Assembly: GCA_017479035.1 (NCBI GenBank)
Contig: JAFVCR010000064.1
Location: 1 to 9,513, forward strand
Origin: Kiritimatiellia bacterium
Lineage (GTDB): Bacteria > Verrucomicrobiota > Kiritimatiellia > RFP12 > UBA1067
Direction: 5' to 3'
DNA length: 9,513 bases
Shown: in pieces, positions 1-5,615 of the stretch
Layout: each line of letters begins with the position of its first letter
Numbering within the stretch: the first letter of the stretch is position 1
Made by a program: the position numbers and the translations under genes
Notes under the pieces: model-generated
Databases searched by the model: none
What the model saw: the letters and a program-made list of their open reading frames with translations, nothing else
Told to the model about the DNA's origin: nothing

Positions 1-234
1 CAGGTCGCGGCTCTGCTCGTAGGTATAATAAGCAGATCCCGATCCGCTAGCATAAGGCTTGGCGATAAGACCCCCACCGATTGCCTTGTGGTAGAGTCGG
101 CTCGTTGTATCGCCAATTGCATCTGGCGAAATGCATTGCTTTTCAGTCGCGCTGTCGAGCTTCTCGAATTCAGGCATCATAGCAACTCCGCAATATTTGC
201 ATACAAAAGCAATTAGATGATCCTGCCCGCACAT
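1..234 (-). CDS. Hypothetical CxxC-containing protein, N-terminal part (runs off the left edge)
   Basis: Open frame continuing past position 1; I do not recognise the family. From the ATG at 234 the visible part is 78 residues. It contains a VCKYCG motif at about residues 11-16, the kind of CxxC knuckle seen in zinc-binding proteins; one further Cys follows at about residue 34, and a second CxxC could lie off the edge. The later segment (residues about 40-78: SRLYHKA, glycine-rich turn, AYYTYEQSRDL) vaguely resembles a small winged-helix DNA-binding fold, but that is only an impression. The start is uncertain: ATG 249 has no ribosome site, ATG 234 has GGAG only 2 bases upstream, and ATG 180 has GGAG at a good 5-base spacing but would drop the CxxC. 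It lies 29 bases after the stop of the 203-aa gene on the same strand, so both are probably co-transcribed. Confidence 0.5.
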   Translation of the reverse strand, partial: MCGQDHLIAFVCKYCGVAMMPEFEKLDSATEKQCISPDAIGDTTSRLYHKAIGGGLIAKPYASGSGSAYYTYEQSRDL

Positions 235-263
235 TTCTCCAGAGGACATCACAATCGATGGAA

Positions 264-875
264 TTAATGTTTCGCATCAAGCACTTCCAGAATATGGTTT
301 TCCGGCGCATCAAGAGCATATGCAGAAACGACTTTGCAAAACAATGCCACATCATCGCCATTAATCTCCTTGATAGGCACGATTCGTACCGCACAGCGGA
401 TAGAATAAAATCCAAAGCGAGAAACATGGAGTTGCTTGATTGAGTGAATCCATGATTCATCGCTATTTGCCACTCTCATGGATATCGGGGGAGCAAAACT
501 GTTTATTCGCGCCAACCCAACCAAAAGTCTCTCGCAATAAACATGATCAACTATCACCACTTGTTCAATATGATTGCCAAGCGGAATGAATTCTATATTC
601 GCAAGAACCCAAATCGGCTTGTCTTCCCATATCTTGCGGTCATTGTCCTGGCAAAAGGCAACAAATCTTCTGCAAACATTGTCATCGGCCATATCCTCCT
701 CCGCTAGCGAGACATAATCCTCCCAAGTCATCAATGCGGGACTTCGTGATTTTTCTGCCACAACGCAACCAAGGCAGTTAACAATCACCACGGTCAATGC
801 ATATTTCCGCAAGAACTCAACCATAGGCGGCACAAAATACATGGATTTTCTTTTAACCCGTTCAAGTTCCTGCAC
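264..875 (-). CDS. Hypothetical protein of unknown family (203 aa)
   Basis: I do not recognise this protein. It begins with GTG directly after the TGA stop of a 26-codon upstream ORF in the same frame, so translation most likely depends on re-initiation; an ATG at 842 would give a 192-aa form but has no clear ribosome site either. Near the N-terminus (counting from that ATG) there are basic residues (RK, 12-13) followed by a hydrophobic run at about 15-29 (ALTVVIVNCLGCVVA). This could be a membrane segment, a poor signal sequence or simply a buried strand; it does not make a proper lipobox, because the -3 residue before the second Cys is Cys. The middle part is acidic and Trp-rich (MTWEDY, KIWEDKPIWVL); the C-terminal half alternates hydrophobic strands (QVVIVDHVY, CAVRIVPI). 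Base composition is AT-richer than in the core genes of the window. It may be a horizontally acquired gene or a gene with a disrupted 5' end. Confidence 0.6.
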   Translation of the reverse strand: MQELERVKRKSMYFVPPMVEFLRKYALTVVIVNCLGCVVAEKSRSPALMTWEDYVSLAEEDMADDNVCRRFVAFCQDNDRKIWEDKPIWVLANIEFIPLGNHIEQVVIVDHVYCERLLVGLARINSFAPPISMRVANSDESWIHSIKQLHVSRFGFYSIRCAVRIVPIKEINGDDVALFCKVVSAYALDAPENHILEVLDAKH

Positions 876-956
876 TCAACACACCAATGCCGCTTCGCTC
901 GCAATCGTGAAAAATGCCGCAGCGGACAACTCCGCAAAGTTGACGGTTATTTTCAT
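876..956 (-). CDS. Small leader ORF (26 codons), in frame with the next gene
   Basis: ATG at 956 is preceded by a strong ribosome site (GGAAGGAG, 5 bases before ATG), the best one in this operon. The peptide starts MKITVNFAEL and ends ALVC, then TGA at 878-876. The next gene starts with GTG at 875, immediately after that stop and in the same frame. Three readings are possible: a leader peptide that couples translation of the 203-aa gene; the true N-terminus of that gene, broken by a nonsense mutation; or TGA read-through. TGA acts as an ordinary stop elsewhere in the window, which argues against read-through as a general rule. No function can be assigned from 26 residues. Confidence 0.45.
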   Translation of the reverse strand: MKITVNFAELSAAAFFTIASEAALVC

Positions 957-1062
957 GTGTACTCCTTCCAGTTCAAGCCGTTATGACAATTCCCGCCGGG
1001 GAGCATGTGGCGCATAAAGGTCTTGCAATTCGCTACATTGCGCTTCCCTAATTTCGATTTCT

Positions 1063-1091
1063 ATTCTATACTATAGTGCGGCCTTTGTCAA
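1063..1091 (-). promoter_or_regulatory. Sigma70-type promoter of the left unknown operon
   Basis: On the minus strand the -35 box is TTGACA (1091-1086, perfect), followed by a 17-bp spacer and the -10 box TAGAAT (1068-1063, 5 of 6). The transcript should start near 1056, giving about 100 bases of leader before the ATG at 956. It diverges from the lnt promoter. Confidence 0.7.
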
Positions 1092-1103
1092 TGCACGCTT
1101 ATC

Positions 1104-1118
1104 CCCGGAAAATCCGGG
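1104..1118. repeat. Short inverted repeat between two divergent promoters
   Basis: CCCGGA, a 3-base AAA centre, then TCCGGG: a perfect 6-bp inverted repeat. It lies between the -35 boxes of the two divergent promoters (1086-1091 on minus, 1143-1148 on plus). No T-run follows it on either strand, so it is not a terminator. An operator for a dimeric regulator is possible, but the repeat is short enough to occur by chance. Confidence 0.4.
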
Positions 1119-1142
1119 ACAAGGGTGTATTTGTGGCATTGC

Positions 1143-1171
1143 TTGCGCCGGGCGTATGAATATGGTATAAT
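1143..1171 (+). promoter_or_regulatory. Extended -10 promoter of lnt, predicted leaderless start
   Basis: The -10 box is a perfect TATAAT at 1166-1171, preceded by TGG (TGn extended -10 element at 1163-1165). A weak -35 candidate TTGCGC sits at 1143-1148, 17 bp upstream. Transcription should start about 7 bases after the -10, near 1178-1179, which is the A of the lnt ATG. There is no room for a ribosome binding site, so the mRNA is predicted to be leaderless. Confidence 0.65.
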
Positions 1172-1178
1172 CGCACAT

Positions 1179-2753
1179 ATGTTTCTGCGCATCTTAAGAT
1201 TCGCCGCGCCTCCTCTTGCGTCGGCATTGCTGTTGTGGGCGACGTTCGTGCCCGAGTGCCAGGCGGCAGGGCTTGCGATGGCACTGGTGCCGGTGCTCGT
1301 TGTAGCGCGCACGGGCAGTCCGTCTCGTTCATTCTGGAGTTTCCTGCTGTTTGGTTTCATATTCTGGTTTGCGACACTCTCATGGATGCCGGCAATAATC
1401 GCAAATGACGGACCGTGGCCGCTGGTTCTTCTAGGATGGGTGGGGTTGGCGTTCTATTGCGCGTTATATTTCGCGTTGTTCGGTTTTTTAGATTCCATGT
1501 TGTGGAGCCGCCGCCGTATGGTTGTGTTGCTCCCGTTTTTGGAGGCGTTCCTTTGGGCGGGTTTTGAAATTCTCCGCGCACGTCTCTTCACCGGGTTCGC
1601 ATGGAATTGCCTCGGCACCGGTCTTGTCCCCATTCCACGCCTTTTGGCACCGGCCGCATTCGGAGGGGTGTTCCTAGTATCTGCCTGTATAATATTAGCC
1701 AACGGCATTGCCGCAACACTTTTGGTAAACGTCTTCCGGCGGGAGGGGTCGCGCGCCATGCGCTTTTGTTCCACGGGTCTGCCACTGCTTGCGTTGTACA
1801 TGACGTATTCGTTTTCGCCATCGCTTGCGATGGGTGGCGAATACATGCCGTTGCGCGTTGCGCTTGTGCAGCGCAACGCGCCATGCATATTCTCCGCAAA
1901 TGCTTCTTCCGGCGATGCGCTTTTGGCATATACGGAACTCGCATCCGATATTGCGGATAGCGCACCCGAACTTGTGGTTCTTGCGGAAAGCGCGTTCTCT
2001 GAATTCGGTGCCATAGGTGGGCAGAATGCAATCCTCGTGGCGAATCACCTCCGCGAAACCGCCGGCGGAGCAACCGCGCTAATCGGCGGTGGAGACTTCA
2101 TGGATCCTTCACGGCATCTCTACAATGCCGCTGCGCTTTATACTGCAGGAGGACTATCGTCCTTATATTTCAAGCAGCATCTTGTGCCGTTTGGCGAATA
2201 TATCCCGTTGGACAAAACCTTCACATTCCTGCAAGCGTTTTCACCGCTTGGCATTTCGCTCCATCCCGGCAAGGCAAAGGTTTTCGACGTGCCGGTACGT
2301 TCCGGTGCCAATGTACGGCTTGCTCCTCTTATATGCTATGAAGATACGGACTCCAAGCTCACTCGCCAGGCTGCACGGCTTGGCGCACAGGGTATAGTCC
2401 TCATCACAAACGACGCGTGGTTTGCACATTCTCATGAGGCCGAAGCACATGCGCAGCAGGCCGTATTGAGAGCGGTCGAAACAGGATTGCCCGTAATGCG
2501 TACTGGCAACTCCGGCATCACTTGCATAATAGAACCATCCGGGCAGATCGCCGCATCGTGCGATCCCGATACAGCCAGTGCGCTTTCCGACATAGTTCTG
2601 CTGCCAAAGCATCCCGAACCTACCATATATACGCGTTTGGGTGATTGGCCTCTTGCGGCATTGTTCGCCTTTTCAGTTGTCCTCGCACTGCTCTCGCGAC
2701 CTGCGCGTAATGCACTATCCGATTTGCGTTCGCCTGCGACAAGTTATGCTTGA
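1179..2753 (+). CDS. lnt: Apolipoprotein N-acyltransferase
   Basis: Inner-membrane enzyme that transfers the third acyl chain from a phospholipid to the N-terminal Cys of diacylglyceryl lipoproteins, the last step of lipoprotein maturation. The 524-aa protein is of normal length for Lnt. Residues 1-210 hold several hydrophobic membrane segments; about 225-475 form the periplasmic nitrilase-like domain; a last membrane helix lies at about 490-505. The catalytic triad is visible: Glu270 (VVLAESAF), Lys332 (YFKQHLVPFGEY) and Cys386 (LICYED), matching E267/K335/C387 of the E. coli enzyme in motif and position. NDAWF (411-415) and GNSGIT (443-448) are also conserved. The ATG at 1179 was chosen because it begins the first membrane helix and sits just after a TATAAT box; the frame stays open to an upstream ATG at 1125, but that lies before the promoter. 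The TGA stop overlaps the -35 box of the nnrD promoter. Confidence 0.95.
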   Translation: MFLRILRFAAPPLASALLLWATFVPECQAAGLAMALVPVLVVARTGSPSRSFWSFLLFGFIFWFATLSWMPAIIANDGPWPLVLLGWVGLAFYCALYFALFGFLDSMLWSRRRMVVLLPFLEAFLWAGFEILRARLFTGFAWNCLGTGLVPIPRLLAPAAFGGVFLVSACIILANGIAATLLVNVFRREGSRAMRFCSTGLPLLALYMTYSFSPSLAMGGEYMPLRVALVQRNAPCIFSANASSGDALLAYTELASDIADSAPELVVLAESAFSEFGAIGGQNAILVANHLRETAGGATALIGGGDFMDPSRHLYNAAALYTAGGLSSLYFKQHLVPFGEYIPLDKTFTFLQAFSPLGISLHPGKAKVFDVPVRSGANVRLAPLICYEDTDSKLTRQAARLGAQGIVLITNDAWFAHSHEAEAHAQQAVLRAVETGLPVMRTGNSGITCIIEPSGQIAASCDPDTASALSDIVLLPKHPEPTIYTRLGDWPLAALFAFSVVLALLSRPARNALSDLRSPATSYA

Positions 2754-2778
2754 ACGTGAACGATACTTGTGATAGAAT
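2750..2778 (+). promoter_or_regulatory. Promoter of nnrD
   Basis: TTGAAC at 2750-2755, 17-bp spacer, TAGAAT at 2773-2778 with a TGA (TGn) element just before it. The -35 overlaps the last bases of lnt. The expected transcript start is near 2785, followed by a ribosome site GAGG at 2790-2793, 6 bases before the nnrD ATG at 2800. Confidence 0.65.
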
Positions 2779-2799
2779 GGCGGAAATGCGAGGTATACA

Positions 2800-3678
2800 A
2801 TGAATTTGCCGGAGAACGTCAAAAATGCATTCCCCATACGCGAGTTGGATTTGAATAAGAGAACCGTGGGCACGGTCACCATAATAGGTGGCTCGCCGCA
2901 TTTCATCCATGCACCTGTGATTGCAGCGTTAGGTGCACGCAGCGCCGGTGCGGGGCTAGTGCAACTAGTGGTGCCTGATTCGTCGCGCCTTGTGGCGGGT
3001 TCGCATGTGCCGGAGGCGACGTTTACCAAACTCACTCCAACGTGTGTGCCGCCGAAAGCGGATGTGACGGTGCTCGGCATGGGGTTGGGGGTGTCGATGG
3101 TTACGGAACTTCTCGTGTCGCGTTTTTTGAGCGGTGCTGCTGGGCGGTTCGTTCTCGATGCCGATGCGCTGAACATACTGGCAAAATGGTACGCGCCGAA
3201 AAGCGGCACGCTGCCGGTCACGCCGGGGCAGGAGATTATTCTCACACCGCACGAGGGAGAGGCGGCTCGGCTTCTTGGCAAGTCGCCGGAAAGCGTCCAT
3301 GCCAACCGCATGGGAGCCGCTGTTGCGATTTCGCGGAAATACCATGCGGTGACGGTGCTGAAAGGTGCGCATACGGTTGTGGCGGCACCAGGGGATGAGG
3401 AATGCGATGTGACAGTGTGTGAAGCGGGCAATCCGCAAATGGCACTTGGCGGCATGGGAGATCTCCTTGCGGGTGCGGTGGCGGCAAGATGGGCACGGCT
3501 CGTGCATGTGGAGCCGTCGCCTACGCTTTCGATAGCCAAGGCGGCTGCTGGCGCGGCGGTGTGGTTGCATGCGGCGGCGGCGGATGAGCTTGTGGCGGGC
3601 GATGCTCCAGTGGAGCCGAACGTGGTGAACGTGGCGGCGAAAATGGCATCACTGCGCATTCTTGCCGAGAGAGGGTGA
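2800..3678 (+). CDS. nnrD: ADP-dependent (S)-NAD(P)H-hydrate dehydratase (YjeF C-terminal domain only)
   Basis: Cytoplasmic metabolite-repair enzyme of the ribokinase-like superfamily that converts damaged hydrated NAD(P)H (NADHX/NADPHX) back to NAD(P)H. All expected elements are present in the 292 residues: a GGSPHFIHAP stretch at about 30-39, LGMGLG (92-97), VLDADALN (118-125), LTPHEGE (148-154), LKGAHT (177-182) and the nucleotide-binding, catalytic-Asp motif NPQMALGGMGDLLAG (201-215). The usual GTGD of that last motif is GMGD here, with the Asp kept. The N-terminal epimerase domain (NnrE) that is fused in many bacteria such as E. coli is absent, so the epimerase must be a separate gene elsewhere or missing. 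The gene has its own promoter and a GAGG ribosome site. The DUF1343 gene starts 4 bases after its TGA, so the two are translationally linked. Confidence 0.9.
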   Translation: MNLPENVKNAFPIRELDLNKRTVGTVTIIGGSPHFIHAPVIAALGARSAGAGLVQLVVPDSSRLVAGSHVPEATFTKLTPTCVPPKADVTVLGMGLGVSMVTELLVSRFLSGAAGRFVLDADALNILAKWYAPKSGTLPVTPGQEIILTPHEGEAARLLGKSPESVHANRMGAAVAISRKYHAVTVLKGAHTVVAAPGDEECDVTVCEAGNPQMALGGMGDLLAGAVAARWARLVHVEPSPTLSIAKAAAGAAVWLHAAAADELVAGDAPVEPNVVNVAAKMASLRILAERG

Positions 3679-3682
3679 CTGC

Positions 3683-4723
3683 ATGGGTGCAGGAGTGGCA
3701 TTCCACGAACCGTTTGGCGTGTTGACGCAGCAGTCCACAGGGACGGCCGATGCCTTGGCGACGCGTTGCGGGGATTTTTGCAAGTGCATATTTTCTGCGG
3801 AGCATGGATATTGGGGAATTGCCGGCGCAGGAGAGAAAACACATTCTTCCATCCATCCACGGCTAGGCATACCGGTGCATTCTCTTTACGGGGAATATCG
3901 CAAGCCGCCACAGGAGATGCTTGCGGGTCTGCGGCGCATAGTGGTGGATTTGCAAGACATAGGCGTGCGGTGTTATACATACTTCGCAACGCTGAAAAAC
4001 ATGTTGGAAGCCGCTGCCGAAATCGGAGTTGCGGTGACGGTTCTCGACCGTCCGGTGCCGCTCGGCGGCGCGGCAGAGGGACCTATGATAGAAGGGCGGT
4101 GGATGTCGTTTGTGGGGCCTGCAAACGTTCCTTTGCGCCATGCGATGACTCCGGGAGAGTGCGCCACATGGATCGTGCGCGAACAGAATCTTGATGTAGA
4201 ACTCGATGTGGTTAAACTCGCCGGCTGGAGCCATGAAACACGCGGACCTTGGAGCGATTTCGTGCCGCCAAGCCCGGCAATACGCAGTTGGGATTCGGCT
4301 GTGATGTATCCTGCAACGGTTTGGACGGAGGCTTTTAGCGCGTTCGATTGCGACCGCAGTGGCAATCTGGCATTCCGTGTGATAGGCGGGCCGGGTATGG
4401 ACGCATGTGCTGTTGCAGAGGCAGTGGGAGACGAACTTGCCAATTGTGGATTTGCCGCAAGGCCGTACCGCTGGGCAGAAAACAAAGAAGGCTTATTGCT
4501 CTCTCTCGCAGGGAACGGCGCATACAGACCGTGCGAGGCGGGCATCAGGCTTGCCGCGGCGATGGTTGCACGCACTCCTGCATTGGCGGACGGCGCACGC
4601 CCCGAATGGATGGCCAAACTATACGGTTCGGCGGCGGTGTACGATGCTGTGCTAAACGGCGATGTCGACGAACTCGTTGCATCATGGCGGCAACCACCGT
4701 TCGAGCCGGTGAATCTCTATTGA
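3683..4723 (+). CDS. DUF1343 family protein (GH171, NamZ-like exo-beta-N-acetylmuramidase family), divergent
   Basis: Members of this family include NamZ, which removes terminal N-acetylmuramic acid from peptidoglycan fragments. From the ATG at 3683 the protein has 346 residues. Family landmarks are clear: GVLTQQSTG (12-20, for the usual GLITNPTG), SAEHG (38-42), GAGEK (48-52), IPVHSLYG (63-70), VDLQDIGVRCYTY (88-100), DRPVPLGG (122-129), PLRHAMT (150-156), VPPSP (194-198). Two differences stand out. The usual DRPNP is DRPVP (Val125 for Asn). The glycine/threonine-rich EGTN...GRGTT segment that I expect after the conserved Glu (here Glu216) is replaced by EAFSAFDCDRSGN. No signal peptide is present, whereas B. 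subtilis NamZ is secreted. A TTG start at 3662 is also possible, but the AGAGGG ribosome site inside the end of nnrD (stop at 3678) favours the ATG. Family assignment is secure; substrate and even activity are not. Confidence 0.82.
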   Translation: MGAGVAFHEPFGVLTQQSTGTADALATRCGDFCKCIFSAEHGYWGIAGAGEKTHSSIHPRLGIPVHSLYGEYRKPPQEMLAGLRRIVVDLQDIGVRCYTYFATLKNMLEAAAEIGVAVTVLDRPVPLGGAAEGPMIEGRWMSFVGPANVPLRHAMTPGECATWIVREQNLDVELDVVKLAGWSHETRGPWSDFVPPSPAIRSWDSAVMYPATVWTEAFSAFDCDRSGNLAFRVIGGPGMDACAVAEAVGDELANCGFAARPYRWAENKEGLLLSLAGNGAYRPCEAGIRLAAAMVARTPALADGARPEWMAKLYGSAAVYDAVLNGDVDELVASWRQPPFEPVNLY

Positions 4724-4740
4724 CGTGCAGCCAAAACAAC

Positions 4741-4781
4741 TAAAAAACCGAACGGGAGAAAGCCTAGCCTCCTCCCGTTCG
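4741..4781 (-). terminator. Rho-independent terminator of rpmI-rplT
   Basis: A perfect 10-bp inverted repeat, CGAACGGGAG (4749-4758) and CTCCCGTTCG (4772-4781), with a 13-base loop. On the minus strand it is followed by GG and six T, the classical intrinsic terminator layout, about 20 bases after the rplT stop. On the plus strand no T-run follows, so it ends the DUF1343 transcript less convincingly, although the hairpin separates the two convergent units. Confidence 0.9.
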
Positions 4782-4801
4782 TCTTGCGATTGCCGTTTGG
4801 G

Positions 4802-5152
4802 TTATGCGTTCTTGGCAATCTCGATCAACTGCTTGAAACCGGCAGGATCCTGGATGGCGATTTCGCTGAGCATCTTGCGGTTGATCGCAACGTTCGCACG
4901 GATGAGACCGGCGATAAACGCGCTGTAACTTACACCTTCCGCACGGGTCGCCGCATTGATGCGCCCGATCCACAAGCGGCGGAAATCACGTTTGCGCAAC
5001 TTGCGGTGGATGGTGGAAAGCTTCAACGCACGATCGACCGCTTCGGTCGCAACGCGGAAAAGTTTGGAACGCGAGCCTCTGAAGCCTTTTGCCCGTTCGA
5101 GACGGGCACGGCGGCGGGCACGGGATGCAGGTGCGTTTGTTGCACGGGACAT
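4802..5152 (-). CDS. rplT: 50S ribosomal protein L20
   Basis: Structural protein of the large ribosomal subunit that binds 23S rRNA early in assembly; in several bacteria it also represses its own operon. The 116 residues are close to the usual 118. Typical features are the very basic N-terminal arm (SRARRRARLERAKGFRGSRS, residues about 10-29), the signature KRDFRRLWIGRINAA (about 54-68) and the C-terminal half SYSAFIAGLIRANV. The segment before the signature (LSTIHRKLRKR) replaces the more common YRDRRQRKR version. The start ATG at 5152 has an AAGGAAGGA ribosome site 8 bases upstream. It lies 25 bases after rpmI in the same operon and ends 20 bases before a strong terminator. Confidence 0.97.
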   Translation of the reverse strand: MSRATNAPASRARRRARLERAKGFRGSRSKLFRVATEAVDRALKLSTIHRKLRKRDFRRLWIGRINAATRAEGVSYSAFIAGLIRANVAINRKMLSEIAIQDPAGFKQLIEIAKNA

Positions 5153-5177
5153 ATTCTGATTCCTTCCTTACTTTTAC

Positions 5178-5375
5178 TCACGCATACGGCTGCATGCGGT
5201 GCATGGTTTTCTCTACGGTTTCACTGGTGACCACCGTGCCGCGCAGATTGCGCTTACGCCCACGGCTCTTGTAGCCGTTGAGGTGCGCCTTGCCGCCCTG
5301 CGAACGCAGGACTTTGCCCGTGGCCGACATTTTCATGCGCTTTGTTGCGCATTTCTTAGTTTTGAGTTTAGGCAT
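5178..5375 (-). CDS. rpmI: 50S ribosomal protein L35
   Basis: Small basic protein of the large ribosomal subunit, 65 residues, exactly the usual size. It starts MPKLKTKKCATKRMK and ends RMQPYA, both typical L35 ends, with KSRGRKRNLRG in the middle. The ATG at 5375 follows an AAGGAAGG ribosome site. The gene is first in a two-gene operon with rplT. infC (translation factor IF-3), which precedes rpmI in most bacteria, is not here: immediately upstream is a promoter and then a divergent acyl-CoA synthetase gene. Confidence 0.97.
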   Translation of the reverse strand: MPKLKTKKCATKRMKMSATGKVLRSQGGKAHLNGYKSRGRKRNLRGTVVTSETVEKTMHRMQPYA

Positions 5376-5444
5376 CTTGACCTTCCTTTTGTTCTTCCTT
5401 GCCGGTCGGGCAGTCGGTTAAAGCCCGCGCCAGATGGAAATATG
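5376..5444 (-). promoter_or_regulatory. 5' leader of rpmI-rplT, possible ribosomal-protein control site
   Basis: From the predicted transcript start (about 5444) to the rpmI ATG there are about 69 bases. They contain a possible stem CGGGC (5427-5423) with GCCCG (5411-5407) around an 11-base loop, and then two purine-rich tracts (AAGGAAGAAC and AAAGGAAGG), the second being the ribosome site. L20-operon leaders are often targets of L20 autoregulation, but I cannot match this one to a known L20 leader, so control is only inferred. Confidence 0.3.
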
Positions 5445-5450
5445 TCGGTC

Positions 5451-5479
5451 ATTATAGCAAAAACACGCAGATTTGTCAA
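5451..5479 (-). promoter_or_regulatory. Perfect consensus promoter of rpmI-rplT
   Basis: On the minus strand TTGACA (5479-5474), a 17-bp spacer, and TATAAT (5456-5451) with a TGC extended -10 element. Every consensus position of both boxes matches, as expected for highly expressed ribosomal protein genes. Confidence 0.88.
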
Positions 5480-5562
5480 ATCAATGCGGCGTATTTGGAC
5501 TTTTGGGGAAGCATCCGGCATCAAGCTTTCATGCAGAACCTTGTGGCAGGGCGGCGGTGGGG

Positions 5563-5591
5563 TTGATTTTTCGGCGGAAATAGGTTATAAT
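5563..5591 (+). promoter_or_regulatory. Promoter of the acyl-CoA synthetase gene
   Basis: TTGATT at 5563-5568, 17-bp spacer, TATAAT at 5586-5591. The expected start is near 5598, leaving a short leader with an AAGGAA ribosome site (5604-5609), 6 bases before the ATG at 5616. It points away from the rpmI promoter; the roughly 80 bases between the two promoters (5480-5562) show nothing else I can name. Confidence 0.75.
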
Positions 5592-5615
5592 ACGCGTATT
5601 GACAAGGAATTTCAA

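Noticed and set aside
170..460. Minus-strand frame of 96 codons overlapping both left-hand genes
   Set aside because: It overlaps the 203-aa gene in another frame and has no motif or ribosome site; the two partial or complete frames around it explain the sequence better.
836..878. Selenocysteine insertion at the TGA at 878-876
   Set aside because: No convincing stem-loop follows the TGA, the flanking residues are not a known selenoprotein motif, and a start codon follows immediately.
953..1015. 20-codon minus-strand ORF in the leader whose TGA overlaps the ATG at 956 (ATGA)
   Set aside because: The overlap is suggestive of coupling, but there is no clear ribosome site and the ORF is short enough to be chance.
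1104..1118. Inverted repeat as a terminator
   Set aside because: No T-run on either side and it lies upstream of both promoters.
1125..1178. Upstream in-frame ATG that would extend lnt by 18 residues
   Set aside because: It lies upstream of the -10 box and would put the promoter inside the coding region; the added residues are not part of the first membrane helix.
2715..3989. Long open frame (424 codons) on the minus strand, antisense to nnrD and the start of the DUF1343 gene
   Set aside because: Ala/Ser/Thr/Pro-rich translation with no recognisable motif and no ribosome site; it arises from the codon bias of two well-supported genes on the plus strand.
5199..5615. N-terminal extension of the acyl-CoA synthetase frame by 139 codons
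   Set aside because: It runs antisense through rpmI and two promoters; a promoter and ribosome site directly support the ATG at 5616.
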